Source: Enterobacter mori
Lineage (GTDB): Bacteria; Pseudomonadota; Gammaproteobacteria; Enterobacterales; Enterobacteriaceae
Length of the DNA stretch: 64,000 nt
Direction: 5' to 3'
Assembly: GCF_025244905.1 (NCBI RefSeq)
Contig: NZ_CP104285.1
Span: 4,712,001 to 4,776,000 of the forward strand
The notes below the pieces were generated by a model, which was not told the origin of the DNA, did not search any database, and saw only the letters and a list, made by a program, of their open reading frames with translations. Position 1 is the first letter of the stretch. The number at the start of each line of letters is the position of its first letter. This document shows positions 61,815 through 64,000 of this stretch, in pieces. Made by a program: the position numbers and the translations under genes.

Positions 61815-64000
61815 GGTAATGCCTCCGTATCCAAGTGAACATTGCTTGACCACGACCCTTCAGGAACAGTTCTAGTTTGAAAATTTACTTGAGTTCCAGT
61901 TCTTGACCACGGTTCATCAGTCAATGGATTTCTTCCTCGTTTCGGAGACGGCCCTCTATATTGTCTTAAAACATCGTCGGAAATCAAGAGATCAGAACCA
62001 TAACCACTAATTTTCTTATAATTAGGTCCAACAAATGCCTCACCTAATTTAAAAGCATCATCCTGAGATACAATACCCGTTATTCCCCGGTTGCCACGTG
62101 CGGCAGTCTGATTTTTAATCCTTTTAAGTTTATTCTTAAACTGCTGATTCGTTAATTTGCAACTTAGACCAAGCGGATCGATCCAGCTTAACGGATTCGG
62201 CGCGTACGCATAAGTATTCAGCCCCCCCGCCAACCCCACCGGATCCGGACTCAGGTACCGCCCCACTCCCGGATCGTAATACCGGTGCCTGTTGTAGTAT
62301 AACCCGCTTTCCGCGTCATGGTACTGCCCCTGAAAGCGCAGCGGCTGATTTATCCCTGCCGTATCAGCATGAAGCACCTGACCGTAGCTGCGCAGCATGG
62401 CTGACCACACGACGCGGCCCCGGACGTCGCGCAGCTCAAGCGGCGTGCCGAGGTGGTCGCAGACGTAATGGTACACCCCGGGCTCCGTCTCCCGTCCGCA
62501 GAGCATGAGCAGCGGGCGAAAGTCATCTTCATCCTCATACAGCCACACCCGGCAGGTTGCATCGCGAAGCGCCTCCTGAAGCTGCGGGTTATCCGGCAGC
62601 CTGCCGGGCCAGAAGCGTCCGGCATCACACTCGCAGAGCAGGCGCTCGCCCTGCCAGAAAAAGCGGCGGGCGGTGCGGGTAAGTAAATCCTCCTTCAGAA
62701 TACGGCGGCCCAGGGCATCGTACTCATAACGATAATGCACGGTCTCCTGACCCCGTACCCGGCAGCGGTAGCCGGTCAGGCGGTGCTCCGTGTCCCATTC
62801 GTAGTGCTGCTCTTCCTCACCGGTCACCTCAAGAATGCGGTTGCCGTAGCCGTCGTATTCGTAGCGGGTGTCCCCGGCGTGCGTCAGGCGATTGCCGGGG
62901 GCGACCGTCAGGGGGCCGGTCAGGTTACCGGCGGCATCGTGCGTGAAGGACTCCTGCCATGACAGGATTCCGTCCGCCCGGCGCGGCGTGAATGCGGTGG
63001 CGGTCAGGCGCCCCCGCTCATCGTGGCTGAAACGCCACTCTCCGGTGGCGGTGTCGGTGATGCGCGAAATCAGGCTCCGGGCGTCCGGGGTGTATTCCCG
63101 GGCCCTGTCGGTGCGGTCGTCAGCCATCACGACGGACTGACGTATCAGGCGGTCGCGGGCGTCACGGGCGAAATGCTGGCGGAACGCTCCGCTGTGCCGG
63201 GTCCGCTCAGAGCCGTTTCGCCAGTCATGACGGACCAGCATCTGCGCGTCCAGCGAGGTATGCGTAATCAGTCCATGGTGGCGCTGCCATGACAGGGTCC
63301 GTCCGTCCGGCAGGCGCATGGCGGTCAGCGCGCCGGTGCTGTCCCGCAGGTAGTGGGTACTTGCCGGACCCTGATGTTCGGCCATGAGCAGGCCCCGGCG
63401 GTCATACTGCCATGCGATCGGCCAGCCACCGTCGTCAGCTGAAGCCAGCCGCCCGAAACCGTCATAGGCGTAGCGGATTTTTTTCCCGTCAGGCAGCGTT
63501 TTCTCCGTCACCCGCCCGGACACATCGCGCGTCAGCCGGGTGACACGCACACGCTCCTCCCTGCCGCTGAGGTCATATTCCCGCAGGGTGATAAGCCTGC
63601 CACAGGCATCATATTCCCGGCAAAGGCGGATACCGTCGATGCGGGTTTCCTCTGCCAGAAGACCGCTGCGGGTGTAAAGAAGCTGCCAGCGCTGGCCGTT
63701 GCCGTCGACGATCTCTGTCACCTGTCCGGTTCGAAGATCGTACCGGTATGTCTCCCGGGTATTATCCGGGTAAAGGATTTCGCTCAGCAGCGCGGTGCCG
63801 GGATGATACGTATAGCGGGTGATGTGTCCTGATTCATCCTGCTCCGTCAGCAGCTGACCGTCACCGTTCCACGCCCATCTGCGCTCGCTACCGTCCTCAT
63901 GGATAATCCGTTCCGGATTGCCCGCGTCGTCCCAGTGGATCTGTTCGCCAGCGCCGGTCTCAGGATTGCCCTGCCAGACCGGCCGGCACAGCAGGTCGTA
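61811..64000 (-). CDS. Rhs-family polymorphic toxin, 5' end outside the window
   Basis: The frame is open from the right edge to TGA at 61811 (729 codons). Some 610 codons are Rhs/YD repeats (YDGYGNR, YDALGRRIL, YEYDALG, DAAGNL) and end in the conserved core SGLYYNRHRYYDPGVGRYLS ... DPLGL (about 62165). The tip after DPLGL (about 117 residues) contains DAFKLGEAFVGPNYKKISG and VLRQYRGPSP; it recalls tips I have seen on other Rhs proteins but I cannot name the activity. Rhs proteins form a shell around the tip and are delivered by type VI secretion or similar. An internal GTG at 63721 is not the real start. Confidence 0.9.
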   Translation of the reverse strand, partial: YDLLCRPVWQGNPETGAGEQIHWDDAGNPERIIHEDGSERRWAWNGDGQLLTEQDESGHITRYTYHPGTALLSEILYPDNTRETYRYDLRTGQVTEIVDGNGQRWQLLYTRSGLLAEETRIDGIRLCREYDACGRLITLREYDLSGREERVRVTRLTRDVSGRVTEKTLPDGKKIRYAYDGFGRLASADDGGWPIAWQYDRRGLLMAEHQGPASTHYLRDSTGALTAMRLPDGRTLSWQRHHGLITHTSLDAQMLVRHDWRNGSERTRHSGAFRQHFARDARDRLIRQSVVMADDRTDRAREYTPDARSLISRITDTATGEWRFSHDERGRLTATAFTPRRADGILSWQESFTHDAAGNLTGPLTVAPGNRLTHAGDTRYEYDGYGNRILEVTGEEEQHYEWDTEHRLTGYRCRVRGQETVHYRYEYDALGRRILKEDLLTRTARRFFWQGERLLCECDAGRFWPGRLPDNPQLQEALRDATCRVWLYEDEDDFRPLLMLCGRETEPGVYHYVCDHLGTPLELRDVRGRVVWSAMLRSYGQVLHADTAGINQPLRFQGQYHDAESGLYYNRHRYYDPGVGRYLSPDPVGLAGGLNTYAYAPNPLSWIDPLGLSCKLTNQQFKNKLKRIKNQTAARGNRGITGIVSQDDAFKLGEAFVGPNYKKISGYGSDLLISDDVLRQYRGPSPKRGRNPLTDEPWSRTGTQVNFQTRTVPEGSWSSNVHLDTEALP

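Overview
The window is a piece of an enterobacterial chromosome around the origin of replication. Protein sequence and gene order follow the Escherichia coli 84-87 min region closely. The protein divergence, the style of the REP elements and the accessory genes suggest Enterobacter or a near relative; the genus is an inference from memory, not a computed placement.

Layout, left to right. (1) 1-7,800: end of engB, the Spot 42 RNA gene, polA, yihG, dsbA, srkA, yihD, mobA and mobB. (2) 7,845-13,145: one complete rRNA operon on the minus strand (16S, tRNA-Glu, 23S, 5S) with P1/P2 promoters, boxA sites and a terminator. (3) 13,317-21,380: yieP-hsrA, then the ribose operon rbsDACBK-rbsR with two RbsR-type operators. 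(4) 21,496-28,671: kup, ravA-viaA, asnA/asnC and mioC. (5) 28,688-28,933: oriC, with DnaA boxes R1-R4 and three AT-rich 13-mers. (6) 29,046-42,728: mnmG-rsmG, the nine-gene ATP synthase operon atpIBEFHAGDC, then glmU and glmS. (7) 43,055-48,021: a chaperone-usher fimbrial operon (pilin, chaperone, usher, two-domain adhesin) in the glmS-pstS gap. (8) 48,170-52,867: pstSCAB-phoU under two Pho boxes. (9) 52,912-58,759: yieH, adeP, chrR, yieE, yidZ and mdtL. (10) 58,912-64,000: an Rhs polymorphic-toxin locus that runs off the right edge.

Most of the window is core housekeeping: replication start and repair synthesis, tRNA modification, ATP synthesis, amino-sugar synthesis, phosphate and ribose uptake. 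Two accessory islands stand out. The fimbrial operon occupies a site where other enterobacteria also carry fimbriae. The Rhs locus holds a main rhs gene with one toxin tip and immunity gene, followed by a displaced, 5'-truncated second core-toxin-immunity cassette. The two cassettes share about 740 bp of rhs core at a constant offset and a second repeat of about 275 bp downstream of each immunity gene. This is the most interesting part of the window.

A structural oddity is the rRNA operon. Its 16S side has the neighbours of E. coli rrnC (yieP, hsrA, rbs) and its 5S side those of E. coli rrnA (mobB, mobA). The roughly 90 kb that separates these operons in E. coli is therefore elsewhere in this genome, or has been collapsed in assembly. 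No CRISPR array, prophage or complete insertion sequence was seen.
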